A stretch of 64,000 bases of DNA from Acinetobacter gyllenbergii CIP 110306 = MTCC 11365 (GCF_000413855.1 NZ_ATGG01000007.1:1-64000), one strand, 5' to 3'; counted from the first letter of the stretch, positions 8,112 to 16,977 are shown. Numbers and translations are program-made. The notes: generated by a model from the sequence alone, not told the origin.

Positions 8112-8987
8112 ATGGGTTATCAATCAATTTTCAGGACAGATGCATTTGCTGACAAAGTCATTATCGTAACAGGTGGTGGTTCTGGCATTGGCCGTTGTAC
8201 TGCACATGAGTTGGCTTCTTTGGGGGCGCAAGTTGTCATCACAGGACGTAAAGTTGAAAAACTGGAAAAGGTTAGCCAAGAAATTCTGGAGGATGGGGGC
8301 AAAGTCCATTTTATTGTCTGTGACAATCGTGATGAAGAGCAAGTCAAAAACATGATTGCTGAGGTGCTGGAAAAATTTGGCCAGCTCGATGGATTAGTCA
8401 ATAACGCGGGTGGACAATTTCCTTCTGCATTAGAGAATATTTCTGCCAATGGTTTTGATGCTGTGGTCCGTAATAACTTACATTCAACCTTCTACTTGAT
8501 GCGTGAGGCTTATAACCAGTGGATGGCAAAACATGGTGGCAGTATTGTCAATATGACTGCAGACATGTGGGGTGGTATGCCTGGTATGGGGCATTCGGGT
8601 GCAGCACGTTCAGGGGTTGATAATCTCACTAAAACAGCTTCGGTTGAATGGGGCAAGTCGGGTGTACGTGTCAATGCAGTTGCACCAGGTTGGATTATTT
8701 CTTCGGGCATGGACAACTATAGTGGTGATTTTGCCAAAGTGATCATTCCAAGTTTGGCGAGTAATGTTCCGTTAAAACGTATGGGTACTGAGTCAGAAAT
8801 CTCTTCCGCGATTTGTTATTTACTCTCCGATGCTGCGGCTTTTGTTTCGGGTGTCACCCTTCGCATTGATGGGGCGGCATCACAAGGCACACGGATGTAT
8901 CCATTAGCTGATGCGACCAATAATGACGCTTTTAATGGTTTCCATCGTGCTTTTATCCCTGACATATTCAAAACGGATGGAGACTAA
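8112..8987 (+). CDS. atuB: Short-chain dehydrogenase/reductase AtuB, PECR-like
   Basis: A 291-aa SDR protein. It has the NAD(P)-binding TGGGSGIG near residue 20 and NNAGGQ near 95. At the catalytic region the classical Tyr-x-x-x-Lys is absent; the sequence reads HSGAARSGVDNLTK. The same HSGAAR-type motif is found in peroxisomal trans-2-enoyl-CoA reductase and related dienoyl-CoA reductases, so the substrate is probably an enoyl-CoA rather than an alcohol. Position between atuA and atuC matches atuB of P. aeruginosa. AGGATG precedes the start, 10 bp after atuA. Confidence 0.85.
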   Translation: MGYQSIFRTDAFADKVIIVTGGGSGIGRCTAHELASLGAQVVITGRKVEKLEKVSQEILEDGGKVHFIVCDNRDEEQVKNMIAEVLEKFGQLDGLVNNAGGQFPSALENISANGFDAVVRNNLHSTFYLMREAYNQWMAKHGGSIVNMTADMWGGMPGMGHSGAARSGVDNLTKTASVEWGKSGVRVNAVAPGWIISSGMDNYSGDFAKVIIPSLASNVPLKRMGTESEISSAICYLLSDAAAFVSGVTLRIDGAASQGTRMYPLADATNNDAFNGFHRAFIPDIFKTDGD

Positions 8988-8989
8988 AC

Positions 8990-10603
8990 ATGAGCATTCT
9001 CCAATCTGAAATTGCAGCGGGTGGTGAGCAATATGAGCAAAATCGAGAGGCATTATTAGCGCAGTTGGCTGAAGTTCGTGCTGTGCAGCAAAAAAGCATT
9101 GATAAGTCTTATGCAGCAAAACCCAAGTTCGACAAGAAAGGCAAAATCTTGCCGCATGAGCGTATTCGTTTACTGTTAGATGCCGATTCACCTTTTGTCG
9201 AGTTGTGTGGCTTGGTTGGCTACAACATGCATGACGATAAAGATGGTTCTGAAGCCGGCGGCGGGGTGATTGCTGGCATTGGTTTTGTCAGTGGTGTACG
9301 TACCTTGGTCTCTGCCAGTAACAGTGCAATCAAGGGTGGCACCATGTCACCGATGGGGGTACATAAAACCCTGCGCCTGCAAAAGATTGCATTAGAACAA
9401 AAGTTGCCAATGGTGACATTGACGGAAAGTGGCGGGGCAAACCTGAACTATGCGGCTGAAGTCTTTACTTATGGCGGTATGACCTTTGCCAATCAGGCAC
9501 GATTGTCTGCGGCAGGGATTCCCCAAGTCGCTGTGGTGCATGGCAACGCAACTGCGGGTGGTGCTTATCAACCAGGTTTGTCTGACTATGTGATTGCAGT
9601 CCGCAAGCAAACAGAAATGTTATTGGCGGGCCCACCATTATTATTGGCAGCAACAGGCGAAGTGGCGACTGCGGAAGAACTGGGTGGTGCAGAAATGCAT
9701 ACCCAAGTTTCAGGCGTGGCGGAATATCTTGCGGAGAATGATGCCGATGGTATTCGTTTAGCGCGTGAAATTTTTGAACATCTAAACTGGAAAGAACAAA
9801 TCGCACAATCCAATCAGCATTATAAAGAGCCGCGTTATGCGGCTGAAGAGCTGTTAGGGATTGTTCCGCAAGATCCAAAGCAACCTTTTGATATGAAAGA
9901 AATCATTGCACGGATTATCGATGATTCGGATTTTCTCGAATTTAAACAGGAATATGATGCTTTAACAGTCTGTGGCTGGGCCAAAATAGGAGGGCTGCAT
10001 ATCGGCATTATTACCAATAATGGCCCGATCACACCACAGGGGGCAGCTAAAGCAGCGCAATTTATTCATCTCTGTGAACAGACCCAACGTCCACTCTTAT
10101 TCTTGCATAACACTACTGGTTTTATGGTCGGAACCGATGCGGAGCAGAACGGTATTATCAAGCATGGTTCTAAGCTGATTCAGGCTGTAGCCAATGCAAC
10201 TGTGCCAAAAATCTCGATTGTGGTGGCAGGCTCTTACGGCGCAGGCAACTATGCGATGTGTGGGCGCAGTCTGTCACCGCAATTTATTTTTGCATGGCCC
10301 AATTCGCATGTGGCGGTGATGGGCGCAGCACAAGCAGGCAAAGTCTTGCGTATCGTGGCTGAGGGCAAGCAAAAAGCCTCAGGGATGGAACCGAATCCGC
10401 AGATGCTGGATTTCTTGGAACAAAGTACGGCAATGAAATTGGAACAACAGTCGACTGCTTTATTCAATACTGCAATGCTGCATGACGATGGCATCATCGA
10501 CCCAAGAGATACCCGTAAAGTACTGATCTTTTTATTGCAAACCATTTATGAAGCACAACAACGTGAGTTAAACCCAACGCGATTTGGTGTGTCGAGATTT
10601 TAA
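8990..10603 (+). CDS. atuC: Geranyl-CoA carboxylase, carboxyltransferase (beta) subunit
   Basis: A 537-aa acyl-CoA carboxylase beta subunit with two crotonase-like halves. Markers: LPHERIRLLLD near 53-63, EAGGGVIAGIGFVSG, LTESGGANL near 143, GNATAGGAYQPGLSDY in the N half, and NTTGFMVG plus GSYGAGNYAMCGR in the C half, the last two forming oxyanion and acyl-CoA contacts. It transfers CO2 from biotin on AtuF to the 3-methyl group of geranyl-CoA. Methylcrotonyl-CoA carboxylase is the closest alternative; the atuR-A-B neighbours favour geranyl-CoA. Starts 2 bp after atuB with GGAG over the atuB end. Confidence 0.88.
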   Translation: MSILQSEIAAGGEQYEQNREALLAQLAEVRAVQQKSIDKSYAAKPKFDKKGKILPHERIRLLLDADSPFVELCGLVGYNMHDDKDGSEAGGGVIAGIGFVSGVRTLVSASNSAIKGGTMSPMGVHKTLRLQKIALEQKLPMVTLTESGGANLNYAAEVFTYGGMTFANQARLSAAGIPQVAVVHGNATAGGAYQPGLSDYVIAVRKQTEMLLAGPPLLLAATGEVATAEELGGAEMHTQVSGVAEYLAENDADGIRLAREIFEHLNWKEQIAQSNQHYKEPRYAAEELLGIVPQDPKQPFDMKEIIARIIDDSDFLEFKQEYDALTVCGWAKIGGLHIGIITNNGPITPQGAAKAAQFIHLCEQTQRPLLFLHNTTGFMVGTDAEQNGIIKHGSKLIQAVANATVPKISIVVAGSYGAGNYAMCGRSLSPQFIFAWPNSHVAVMGAAQAGKVLRIVAEGKQKASGMEPNPQMLDFLEQSTAMKLEQQSTALFNTAMLHDDGIIDPRDTRKVLIFLLQTIYEAQQRELNPTRFGVSRF

Positions 10604-10673
10604 TAATCCCTCCCAACCTCCCTTTAAAAAGGGAGGAGTTCCCCTCTTTAATTAAAGAGGGGTTCGGGGAGAT
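10604..10673. repeat. Palindromic intergenic repeat, copy 1
   Basis: About 70 bp with two hairpins in tandem, CCTCCCTTT/AAAGGGAGG (10617-10636) and CCCCTCTTTA/TAAAGAGGGG (10641-10662). They are flanked by complementary outer ends (AATCCCTCC... and ...GGGGAGATT), giving a cloverleaf or cruciform. It begins at the atuC stop. A second element of the same build is at 12695-12762. It looks like a REP- or MITE-type repeat, not a terminator, because no T run follows. Confidence 0.75.
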
Positions 10674-10693
10674 TAAATTTAAGGAAAAAAACA

Positions 10694-11854
10694 ATGAAAT
10701 TTACCGCAGAACATGATGCTTTACGCCGTACCACACGCCAGTTTGTTGAAAATGAGCTAAATCCTTTTATTCCTGAGTGGGAAGAGGCGGGCCGTTTTCC
10801 AATTCATGACGTGTTTAAGAAAATGGGGGATTTGGGCTTATTGGGAATTTGTAAGCCTGAGGAGAATGGTGGTTTAGGACTCGATTATTCATACAACCTT
10901 GTGGTGGCAGAAGAATTAGGTCGTGCCGCCTGTGGCGGTGTACCCCTAGCGATTGGCGTGCAAACCGATATGGCGACGCCTGCACTGGCTCGTTTTGGTA
11001 GCAAAGAACTACGAGATGAGTTTTTAAATCCTGCGATTCGTGGTGAATATGTCGCGTCGATTGCAGTCTCGGAGGTGCATGCAGGTTCTGATGTGGCAGC
11101 CATCAAAACCACAGCAAAAAAAGATGGTGATGACTATGTGATTAATGGCAGCAAGATGTGGATCACCAACTCATTGCAAGCCGATTTCTTCTGTCTATTG
11201 GCCAATACTTCTGATGACAAACCACACGTCAATAAATCCATGATTATTGTTCCTGCAAAAACGGCAGGGATCAGCTTTTCAGAACCCTTAAATAAACTGG
11301 GCATGCGTTCAACCACCACGGCACAAGTTTACTTTGACAATGTTCGTGTACCACAACGTAACCTTGTCGGTGCAGAAGGTATGGGTTTCATGATGCAAAT
11401 GATGCAGTTCCAAGAGGAACGCATGTGGGCCTGTGCCAATGCGGTGGGAGGTATGGAAAAGGTCATTCAGCAAACCATTGATTATGCCAAAGAACGTACT
11501 ACCTTTGGTCAGCCTTTGATTCATAACCAATATGTACATTTCCGTTTTGCAGAACTGATGACTGAAGTCGCAGCCCTGAAAGCTCTAACCTATCAAGCCT
11601 GTGAACAGCATATTGCTGGTGAGGATGCGACCTTGATGGCATCGATGGCGAAATTGAAAGCAGGACGCTTAAGCCGTGAAGTGGCAGATAGCTGCCTACA
11701 ATATTGGGGCGGTAATGGCTTTATGTGGGACAACCCCGCATCACAATTGTTCCGTGATGGTCGCTTAGGTTCGATTGGCGGCGGTGCAGATGAAATTATG
11801 TTGGGAATCATTTGTAAGCTCACTGATATTTTGCCGAAGAAACAGAAAAAATAG
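10694..11854 (+). CDS. atuD: Citronellyl-CoA dehydrogenase AtuD
   Basis: A 386-aa acyl-CoA dehydrogenase with full-length fold: helical N domain, IAVSEVHAGSDVAAIKT flavin-binding strand near 123-139, WITNSLQADFFCLLAN near 156-171, RTTFGQPL, and WGGNGFMWDN with IGGGADEIM at the end. As in the paralogue at 2276, the YEGT glutamate is lost and Glu242-Arg243 in helix G may supply the base, as in isovaleryl-CoA dehydrogenase. In the Atu pathway it oxidises citronellyl-CoA to geranyl-CoA. AAGGAAAAAAAC precedes the start. The repeat at 10604 separates it from atuC. Confidence 0.87.
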   Translation: MKFTAEHDALRRTTRQFVENELNPFIPEWEEAGRFPIHDVFKKMGDLGLLGICKPEENGGLGLDYSYNLVVAEELGRAACGGVPLAIGVQTDMATPALARFGSKELRDEFLNPAIRGEYVASIAVSEVHAGSDVAAIKTTAKKDGDDYVINGSKMWITNSLQADFFCLLANTSDDKPHVNKSMIIVPAKTAGISFSEPLNKLGMRSTTTAQVYFDNVRVPQRNLVGAEGMGFMMQMMQFQEERMWACANAVGGMEKVIQQTIDYAKERTTFGQPLIHNQYVHFRFAELMTEVAALKALTYQACEQHIAGEDATLMASMAKLKAGRLSREVADSCLQYWGGNGFMWDNPASQLFRDGRLGSIGGGADEIMLGIICKLTDILPKKQKK

Positions 11855-11864
11855 GAGCGGAAGC

Positions 11865-12695
11865 ATGACAGTTGCAACTTCTCTTGCAAGCTTGGCGTTA
11901 GATGACAGCATTCAGCTAGAACAACAGGGCAGCATTTTAACGTTATGGCTAAATCGTCCTGAGAGCCGTAATGCCATGAGTTTGAATATGGTCACTGCCA
12001 TTCAACAGGTGTTTAGCCAGATTGCCGATGATTCATCCATTCGTGCTGTGGTTTTACGTGGTCGAGGTGGGCATTTCTGTGCTGGCGGTGATATCAAAGA
12101 TATGGCGAGCTTACGTGTTGAAGCTGCGAATACAGGCAGTTTGCAACCTTATGTTGATTTTAACCGTCGTTTTGGGGCCATGATCGAACAGGTTGATCAA
12201 GCACCGCAAACCGTTGTTGCTGTGCTGGAAGGGGCAGTGCTTGGTGGAGGCTTTGGCTTGGCCTGTATTTCAGATATTGCCATCAGCCGTGAGAGTGCTC
12301 AGTTTGGTCTGCCAGAAACAGGCTTGGGCATTTTACCTGCACAGATTGCGCCTTTTGTGGTGAAGCGAATTGGTTTGACCCAAGCCCGTCGTTTGGCCTT
12401 ATTGGGTTTACGTTTTGATGGCAAGACGGCTTTGGACTTAGGTGTGGTTCATCAAGTTGCACAAGATGATGTTGAATTAGAGCAACAACTTATGGATACC
12501 ATTCAGCAGATTAAACGTGCTGCGCCTTTGGCCTCACGTGCCACCAAAGCCTTATTACATCGAACTTTGAATGAACCTTTAGCACAGCTTTTGGATGATG
12601 CCGCACAACAGTTTGCTCAAGCAGTGGGTGGTGCAGAAGGTCAAGAAGGAACCATGGCCTTTATTCAAAAACGTAATCCGAGTTGGTTTGACTGA
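11865..12695 (+). CDS. atuE: Isohexenylglutaconyl-CoA hydratase AtuE
   Basis: A 276-aa crotonase-family enzyme. Oxyanion-hole segments are GHFCAGGDIKDM near 72-83 and GAVLGGGFGLAC near 125, followed by LPETGLGILP carrying a candidate acid/base Glu. In the Atu pathway it hydrates isohexenylglutaconyl-CoA, the product of geranyl-CoA carboxylase. I chose ATG 11865, which has TAGGAGCGG just after the atuD stop; the open frame to 11775 lies inside atuD. Sequence alone cannot exclude methylglutaconyl-CoA hydratase. Confidence 0.86.
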   Translation: MTVATSLASLALDDSIQLEQQGSILTLWLNRPESRNAMSLNMVTAIQQVFSQIADDSSIRAVVLRGRGGHFCAGGDIKDMASLRVEAANTGSLQPYVDFNRRFGAMIEQVDQAPQTVVAVLEGAVLGGGFGLACISDIAISRESAQFGLPETGLGILPAQIAPFVVKRIGLTQARRLALLGLRFDGKTALDLGVVHQVAQDDVELEQQLMDTIQQIKRAAPLASRATKALLHRTLNEPLAQLLDDAAQQFAQAVGGAEGQEGTMAFIQKRNPSWFD

Positions 12696-12762
12696 AATCT
12701 CCCCTGATCCCTCTTTGTTAAAGGAGGGACTTCACCTTTTAAAAGGTGGATTGAGAGGGATT
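12695..12762. repeat. Palindromic intergenic repeat, copy 2
   Basis: About 68 bp of the same architecture as 10604-10673. Hairpins CCCTCTTTG-TTAAAGGAGGG (12709-12728) and CACCTTTTAAAAGGTG (12733-12748) sit inside outer complementary ends (AAATCTCCCC... and ...GAGAGGGATTT). It starts at the last base of atuE and ends 19 bp before atuF. Confidence 0.72.
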
Positions 12763-12781
12763 TAATAATAGAGATGAAACA

Positions 12782-14740
12782 ATGAGTTTTTCAAAAGTCT
12801 TAGTGGCAAACCGTGGTGAGATTGCTGTTCGCGTGATGCAAACAGCTAAAGCAATGGGCTATCAAACGGTTGCGGTGTATTCAGATGCAGATGCCAATGC
12901 CCGTCATGTACAGCTGGCAGATGAAGCGGTTTATATCGGTGCATCTAAAGTGGCCGAATCTTATTTATCCATTGCTAATATTATAGCAGCCTGTCAGAAA
13001 ACAGGAGCTAATGCGGTCCATCCTGGTTATGGTTTTTTATCTGAAAATACCGATTTTGCTCAGGCTTGTCTCGATCATGGCATCACCTTTATTGGGCCAA
13101 CGGCTGCGGCGATTGAGCTGATGGGGAGTAAACGTCTTTCTAAAATTGCCATGATTCAAGCAGGGGTGCCGTGTGTGCCTGGTTATGAAGGTGATCAGCA
13201 AGACCTTGATTACCTAGCACAACAAGCTGAGAAGATTGGCTATCCTTTAATGGTCAAAGCTTCTGCGGGCGGTGGTGGGCGTGGCATGCGTCTGGTCCAA
13301 CACGCTGCTGATATATTAGAGGCATTGAAAACAGCACGTTCCGAAGCAGAGAATGCCTTTGGTTCGGGTGAGTTGATTTTAGAAAAAGCGGTGATTGCCC
13401 CACGTCATGTCGAGATTCAGGTCTTCGGCGATACGCATGGCAATTATGTGTATTTATTTGAACGGGACTGTTCGATTCAACGCCGTCATCAAAAGGTGGT
13501 TGAAGAGGCGCCTTGTCCAGTGATGACACCTGAACTACGTCAGAAAATGGGTCAGGCTGCTGTTGCTGCAGCTCAAGCGTGTGATTATGTCGGGGCTGGC
13601 ACGGTCGAGTTTCTGCTGGATCAATCGGGTGAATTCTATTTCTTGGAAATGAATACCCGTTTACAAGTCGAACATCCAGTGACAGAAATGGTCACAGGCT
13701 TGGATTTGGTGGAATGGCAATTGCGTGTTGCCAATGGTGAAACCCTGCCTTTACAACAACATCAGTTGGTCTTAAATGGACATGCGATTGAAGTCCGTTT
13801 ATATGCGGAAGATCCACGTCAGGACTTTCTGCCACAAACAGGTAAAGTGCTGCGTTGGCAAGCAGCAGGTGCGGATGGCAGTTTACCCAATGTTCGTGTT
13901 GATCATGGTATGCTGGAACACGGTGAAATTAGTCCCTTCTATGATCCGATGGTGGCCAAAGTGATTGCCTACGGCAAGACCCGTCAGGATGCGATTCGTC
14001 TGCTTGCCAAAGCGGTTGATGATTGTGTATTGCTTGGGGTGAATAGCAATAAGCAGTTTCTTGTCAATTTATTGCGCCATCCGATTATTGTGGCTGGGGA
14101 TACCAACACTGCATTTATTCAGCAACATTTCCAAGAAGATGTCAGCCTGCACCAACAAACGTTGACACTCGAAAGCTTAGCCGTCGCAGCCGCATTGTTT
14201 AGCCAGCAAAATCAGCAGCAAGTCGCTTGGCAAACCGGTGTTAGTATGCCGTTTCCACTGAAATTGAAATATGCCGATCAGCAGATATTGCTGCATGTGC
14301 AAAATGATCAGCAGCAGGTCAAAGTTGCGTTATGTGATCAACACGCGACAATCAAGATTATAAGCATCAGTGATGAACAGGTTGTTTATAGCTGTGAAGG
14401 TGTTCGACGCAAGCTCGCCTATGTCTTCGATCAAAATCAGCTGTATTTAGATAGAGGCAATGGTAATAGCGTGCTTGAAAATATTACTTATGCAGCCCCA
14501 GAGGCAGCAGAAGTGGTGGGTGATGGCAAAATCCGTGCGCCAATGGACGGTGCGATTGTGAATCTACTGGTCAATGTCGGAGATTCGGTAACAAAAGGGC
14601 AGACCTTATTGGTGCTTGAGGCGATGAAGATTCAGCAACAAATCAAATCCGATGTCGATGGCGTTGTCGAGGAGTTGATTGGTCAAGTCGGGCAACAGGT
14701 GAAAAAACGTCAATTGTTGTTAAACCTCAGCACGACTTGA
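12782..14740 (+). CDS. atuF: Geranyl-CoA carboxylase, biotin (alpha) subunit
   Basis: A 652-aa fused biotin carboxylase and biotin carrier. It opens with KVLVANRGEIAVRVM, has the ATP-grasp glycine loop KASAGGGGRGMR near residue 160, FLEMNTRLQVEHPVTE near 290, and a BT-like linker from about 460. The C-terminal biotinyl domain has EAMKI with Lys616 as the biotin site. It carboxylates biotin with bicarbonate and ATP and passes CO2 to AtuC. The last gene of the atu operon, with a terminator straight after. The pathway's acyl-CoA synthetase and alcohol/aldehyde dehydrogenases are not in the window. Confidence 0.9.
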   Translation: MSFSKVLVANRGEIAVRVMQTAKAMGYQTVAVYSDADANARHVQLADEAVYIGASKVAESYLSIANIIAACQKTGANAVHPGYGFLSENTDFAQACLDHGITFIGPTAAAIELMGSKRLSKIAMIQAGVPCVPGYEGDQQDLDYLAQQAEKIGYPLMVKASAGGGGRGMRLVQHAADILEALKTARSEAENAFGSGELILEKAVIAPRHVEIQVFGDTHGNYVYLFERDCSIQRRHQKVVEEAPCPVMTPELRQKMGQAAVAAAQACDYVGAGTVEFLLDQSGEFYFLEMNTRLQVEHPVTEMVTGLDLVEWQLRVANGETLPLQQHQLVLNGHAIEVRLYAEDPRQDFLPQTGKVLRWQAAGADGSLPNVRVDHGMLEHGEISPFYDPMVAKVIAYGKTRQDAIRLLAKAVDDCVLLGVNSNKQFLVNLLRHPIIVAGDTNTAFIQQHFQEDVSLHQQTLTLESLAVAAALFSQQNQQQVAWQTGVSMPFPLKLKYADQQILLHVQNDQQQVKVALCDQHATIKIISISDEQVVYSCEGVRRKLAYVFDQNQLYLDRGNGNSVLENITYAAPEAAEVVGDGKIRAPMDGAIVNLLVNVGDSVTKGQTLLVLEAMKIQQQIKSDVDGVVEELIGQVGQQVKKRQLLLNLSTT

Positions 14741-14760
14741 GGGTGGCAATAGAATAGAAC

Positions 14761-14790
14761 AAAAAAGCGAGGTGTTATGCCTCGCTTTTT
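14761..14790. terminator. Terminator of the atu operon
   Basis: Stem AAAAAGCGAGG / CCTCGCTTTTT with T runs on both strands. It serves atuF and overlaps the last codons of the convergent minus-strand gene. Confidence 0.9.
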
Positions 14791-15248
14791 AATAGGTGCA
14801 GCACCGCATCTAAAGAATGCTTTGAATTCCCTTGCAATTCTTGTGTTGCAAATTCAGCTAATGCTCGTTCATGCGCCAATAAATACTGGAGAAAGTCTTG
14901 TGTGTTGGCATCGGCGTGTTGCTGCATCCGCTCAAAAGTGACCATAAATGGTTGTGTACCTTGCTTAAGTAAATGCATGGCTAGTTTCCATGGCAGTTTA
15001 GCCATCGCAACGCCTGATGCTTTGGCCTGTAACTTAATATGCAAACGAATTGTGGCTGTTTGACCTTGTTGAATTAAGTACTGCTGTAACTTGCGTAGGG
15101 TTTGGGTTTCCAGTTTGGCCAAAGTTTGCCATTTTTGTTGTTGCTCAATTGAGCGTGCATATTTGGCGGCATTTAAAAAGATCAGTTCACCCAGTATTTC
15201 TGATTCAAGTGCTGTGTTGAGGTCGTGTTGATATTGTGGGTAATACAT
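14775..15248 (-). CDS. Ferritin-like helical protein
   Basis: A 157-aa, almost wholly helical protein. The opening helix ALESEILGELIFLNAAKYA, the helix WQTLAKLETQTLRKLQQYL, and the C-terminal LLAHERALAEFATQEL carry Glu and His residues spaced like a four-helix ferritin/rubrerythrin bundle. A hydrophobic stretch near 85-105 is short for a membrane helix. Function unknown; metal binding is inferred from the pattern only. Its stop lies in the loop of the atuF terminator. It is the last gene of a minus-strand group with a hydroxylase and an AraC regulator. Confidence 0.65.
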   Translation of the reverse strand: MYYPQYQHDLNTALESEILGELIFLNAAKYARSIEQQQKWQTLAKLETQTLRKLQQYLIQQGQTATIRLHIKLQAKASGVAMAKLPWKLAMHLLKQGTQPFMVTFERMQQHADANTQDFLQYLLAHERALAEFATQELQGNSKHSLDAVLHLLKSEA

Positions 15249-15274
15249 CGCTGATTTCCTTTAATTTATGTGTC

Positions 15275-16123
15275 TTATTGGTTTTTTCTAGCGAATGGCC
15301 ACAGTATTTGTTTGAGATAAGTCTTTGGTAGCGCAGTCTTTAACCCGACTTGTCCAGCTTTTACGGGTTTGCTTTCAAAGTAATATGTCCCAAACAGATG
15401 ATCCCAGATCATCCAGAATTCACCAAAGTTTTTACGACCAAAACCATGTTTATGATGCCAGCGATGGACTTCGGCAACCCCGAGCAAATGCCTAAAAGCA
15501 CCTAAAGAATAATCCAGATTGGCATGCTGGAAAGCCAAATGAATGGCAGTTAATCCCATCCATGTACCAATTAGATTGGCTGGCGCTCCCACGAGTGTGA
15601 CACAGATAATGCTCGGTGCTGCGAGCAGAATAGCGCTTAAGGGATGCCGACGTTCACCATTCAGCCAATATAATCGTTCAGAACTATGATGAAGAGCGTG
15701 CAGTTTCCATAGAAATCGTTTTTTATGACTGAAGTAATGCATCAGCCATAAGCCAAAATCGATGATGAGACCGACAATAAGTAATTGTAGCCAGATCGGT
15801 AGAGAGGCTGGCCAAAAGCTCGGAATATGGATCAGCTGCCGAAATAAAGTAATGCATTCTGCGGTAATAAAAATCATGATGATACTCAAGCTGGCATGCA
15901 GAATATCAACACCTGTATCTTCGTGATCGTTTAACCAGGTTTGCTCATAGGGCTGAATCTGCTCAAGCAGAGCAACCAGCCCAATCGCAACGGCTGCGAT
16001 TAAGGGTACATAAGGCCAATAAGAAAGCGTGCCAGTTGCAATGGGGAATAAAAAAAACAGACTCAGCCCCATAATCAAGGGATAACTGCTATAGCGAATG
16101 AGGTACTGGATTAACTTCGGCAT
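15275..16123 (-). CDS. Sterol desaturase / fatty acid hydroxylase family protein
   Basis: A 282-aa membrane di-iron protein. Hydrophobic segments span roughly residues 10-60 and 75-130. The histidine clusters of the superfamily are present: HYFSHKKR, HALHHSSERLYW, and HRWHHKHGF, which bind two irons. Such enzymes hydroxylate or desaturate lipid chains using O2; the substrate cannot be read here. I chose ATG 16123, with GGAA 9 nt upstream; a TTG at 16138 would add five residues. It lies between the AraC regulator and the ferritin-like gene, all on the minus strand. Confidence 0.85.
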   Translation of the reverse strand: MPKLIQYLIRYSSYPLIMGLSLFFLFPIATGTLSYWPYVPLIAAVAIGLVALLEQIQPYEQTWLNDHEDTGVDILHASLSIIMIFITAECITLFRQLIHIPSFWPASLPIWLQLLIVGLIIDFGLWLMHYFSHKKRFLWKLHALHHSSERLYWLNGERRHPLSAILLAAPSIICVTLVGAPANLIGTWMGLTAIHLAFQHANLDYSLGAFRHLLGVAEVHRWHHKHGFGRKNFGEFWMIWDHLFGTYYFESKPVKAGQVGLKTALPKTYLKQILWPFARKNQ

Positions 16124-16197
16124 GGTGTATTGTTCCAAAACAATGAACAGTCACTATGCCTGTGCGATTGCAGGACTGAATTGAACAAAACAGCTAT

Positions 16198-16977
16198 TTA
16201 TTCAATAAAGAAAATTTTCCCCTGCATATCACTCAGTTCCGATGGGCGCACTCCCAATAACTCGATACAAGTTCGTGTGAAATGCGCTTGATCAGCAAAA
16301 TTAGCTTGGTGAGCTGTATCCGTTAAGGCGAGTCCTTCTTGCATTTGGGCTAATCCACAGATGAGACGTAACCATTTGCGATAACTGCGTAAAGGTAGTC
16401 CTGCCTGTTCACGAAACCAGTGCGAAAAGCGACTTTCAGATAAACCTGCAATTTGTGCTAAATATTGACGATCAGGAATGTTGGATTGCAAGACACCTTG
16501 ATAAAGCAACTCTAGTATGTGTTCAAGCTTCCGTGGATTGCTCTGGGAGGCATGGTTGTTCAGTGGTGTCGTTTTTAAGAAATGGGCTAAGCCATGATTG
16601 AGGGGAGTCTTTAGACAAAAGCTTTGTCGTAATTGTTGTTGTAGATCTGTGGATACCTCATATACCTGTGTTGCTCGATGCAGATCTAGATTGAATCGGG
16701 TGGTGAGTGCATGATGGGTATCAAGATAGATTGACAGATAGTCGCCTGTTATAAGTTGATGCTTTAGCTTGGCAGGAATGAGTAAAGTCGGTGCTTGATA
16801 ACGTTGGCCATCAGCAATCACTTGTACAGCTTGATCTGGGTTCAAGGACATGGTGATTTGATGCGCATAGTGGTGGTGAGGGTGATTGTTTCCTGATTGT
16901 CCAAGAAAAGCGCCAACTCCCAAAGCAATTGCTGCTTGACCAGTCCAACCAGAATTCACATGTTTAACGCTGCTCAT
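16198..16977 (-). CDS. AraC-family transcriptional regulator
   Basis: A 259-aa regulator. The N-terminal ~150 residues form a cupin-like sensing domain (HHHYAHQITMSLNPDQAVQV). The C-terminal ~105 residues hold two helix-turn-helix units: YLAQIAGLSESRFSHWFREQ, then TAHQANFADQAHFTRTCIEL followed by LGVRPSEL, the AraC signature. The ligand is unknown. It is upstream of the hydroxylase gene in the same direction (75 bp gap), which makes that gene a plausible target. Confidence 0.88.
   Translation of the reverse strand: MSSVKHVNSGWTGQAAIALGVGAFLGQSGNNHPHHHYAHQITMSLNPDQAVQVIADGQRYQAPTLLIPAKLKHQLITGDYLSIYLDTHHALTTRFNLDLHRATQVYEVSTDLQQQLRQSFCLKTPLNHGLAHFLKTTPLNNHASQSNPRKLEHILELLYQGVLQSNIPDRQYLAQIAGLSESRFSHWFREQAGLPLRSYRKWLRLICGLAQMQEGLALTDTAHQANFADQAHFTRTCIELLGVRPSELSDMQGKIFFIE

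Noticed and set aside
10604..10673. Terminator within the atu operon
   Set aside because: The double hairpin has no T run after it, and the downstream genes continue the same pathway, so a repeat element is more likely.
11775..11864. Upstream extension of the atuE reading frame
   Set aside because: It lies inside atuD in another frame; the ATG at 11865 has a strong AGGAG site.
8990..14740. Leucine degradation (liu) cluster instead of atu
   Set aside because: The carboxylase subunits could be methylcrotonyl-CoA type, but the atuR-A-B neighbours and gene order match the terpene cluster; this needs a tree to confirm.
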